Source: Hepatocystis sp. ex Piliocolobus tephrosceles (lineage: Eukaryota; Apicomplexa; Aconoidasida; Haemosporida; Plasmodiidae). Taken from it: a DNA stretch of 15,362 nt. A model generated the notes under the pieces. It did not search any database, was not told the origin of the DNA, and was given only the letters and a program-made list of their open reading frames with translations. The stretch is taken from the NCBI GenBank assembly GCA_902459845.2, contig CABPSV020000487.1, positions 1-15,362 on the forward strand, read 5' to 3'. The position numbers were made by a program, and so were the translations under genes. This document shows, piece by piece, positions 15,168 through 15,362 of the stretch; the first letter of the stretch is position 1; every line of letters begins with the position of its first letter.

Positions 15168-15362
15168 TATTATTATAATTGCATAAGTAGTTATACACAT
15201 TTTTGTACATGCTTATGCACACATATATAGATCGATGGATTCTATTTGAACTGCCTACTACATAATAAAGGCAAAAATATAAATTAATGAAATAATAAAA
15301 TTAAAAAAAAAATAATTATACAGCTACATATATTTATAATAAAAACAATTTTAATATTAATA
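14657..15362. other. AT-rich right flank downstream of the TPR gene
   Basis: This stretch holds the TPR gene 3' end. There is a tandem AGATCT pair near 14699-14719 and a less AT-rich GTT/ACT-type microsatellite at about 14800-14862. A (TA)n region with two ACATGT palindromes lies at 15111-15166. A T-rich sequence ending TTTGTTTCAG near 14733 looks like a splice acceptor but has no convincing exon attached. No gene is supported. Confidence 0.6.
15111..15166. repeat. (TA)n palindromic tract with two ACATGT motifs
   Basis: ACATGT at 15112-15117 and 15138-15143 is embedded in pure TA dinucleotides. The segment is self-complementary and could extrude as a cruciform. It is common Plasmodium intergenic sequence. 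Confidence 0.75.

Overview
This window looks like nuclear chromosomal DNA from a malaria parasite (genus Plasmodium). The DNA is extremely A+T-rich, with long pure A or T runs and (TA)n tracts between genes. Coding exons are long and uninterrupted, and one protein carries large low-complexity inserts. One gene encodes a RAP domain, a family that is expanded in Apicomplexa. From memory, the 40S ribosomal protein S6 and aconitase/IRP genes are also neighbours on P. falciparum chromosome 13; I could not check this here. The species cannot be fixed by eye. The RPS6 tail and the repeats look unlike what I remember of P. falciparum, so another Plasmodium species is possible.

Layout: four protein genes on alternating strands. 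(1) RPS6, minus, 383-1564, has a normal S6e core and an unusual tail of 23 five-residue repeats. (2) A 4-kb divergent intergenic region, 1565-5576, holds a possible RPS6 leader intron, three perfect 69-bp tandem copies, several microsatellites and the aconitase leader. (3) Aconitase/iron-regulatory-protein, plus, 5577-8351, starts at an ATG eight codons inside the longest open frame. (4) A convergent 0.9-kb spacer, 8352-9228, holds short tandem repeats. (5) A 1,100-residue RAP-domain protein, minus, 9229-12531, has four separate low-complexity tracts. (6) A divergent 1.3-kb spacer, 12532-13870, holds an 18-copy 14-bp minisatellite abutting the RAP start codon and a 114-nt pure poly(A) run just before the next gene. 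(7) A small TPR protein, plus, 13871-14656. (8) A non-coding right flank.

Functional themes: RPS6 belongs to cytosolic translation. Aconitase is a TCA-cycle enzyme with a possible RNA-binding role. Most studied apicomplexan RAP proteins act in organelle RNA metabolism. The RAP and TPR proteins, and more weakly aconitase, have basic, acid-poor N-termini compatible with mitochondrial import. A shared mitochondrial role is only inference; the genes do not form an operon. I found no mobile element, CRISPR array, tRNA, rRNA or clear new multi-gene system. The more unusual material is repeat-driven: the RPS6 tail, the minisatellite at the RAP start, and the poly(A) leader of the TPR gene.
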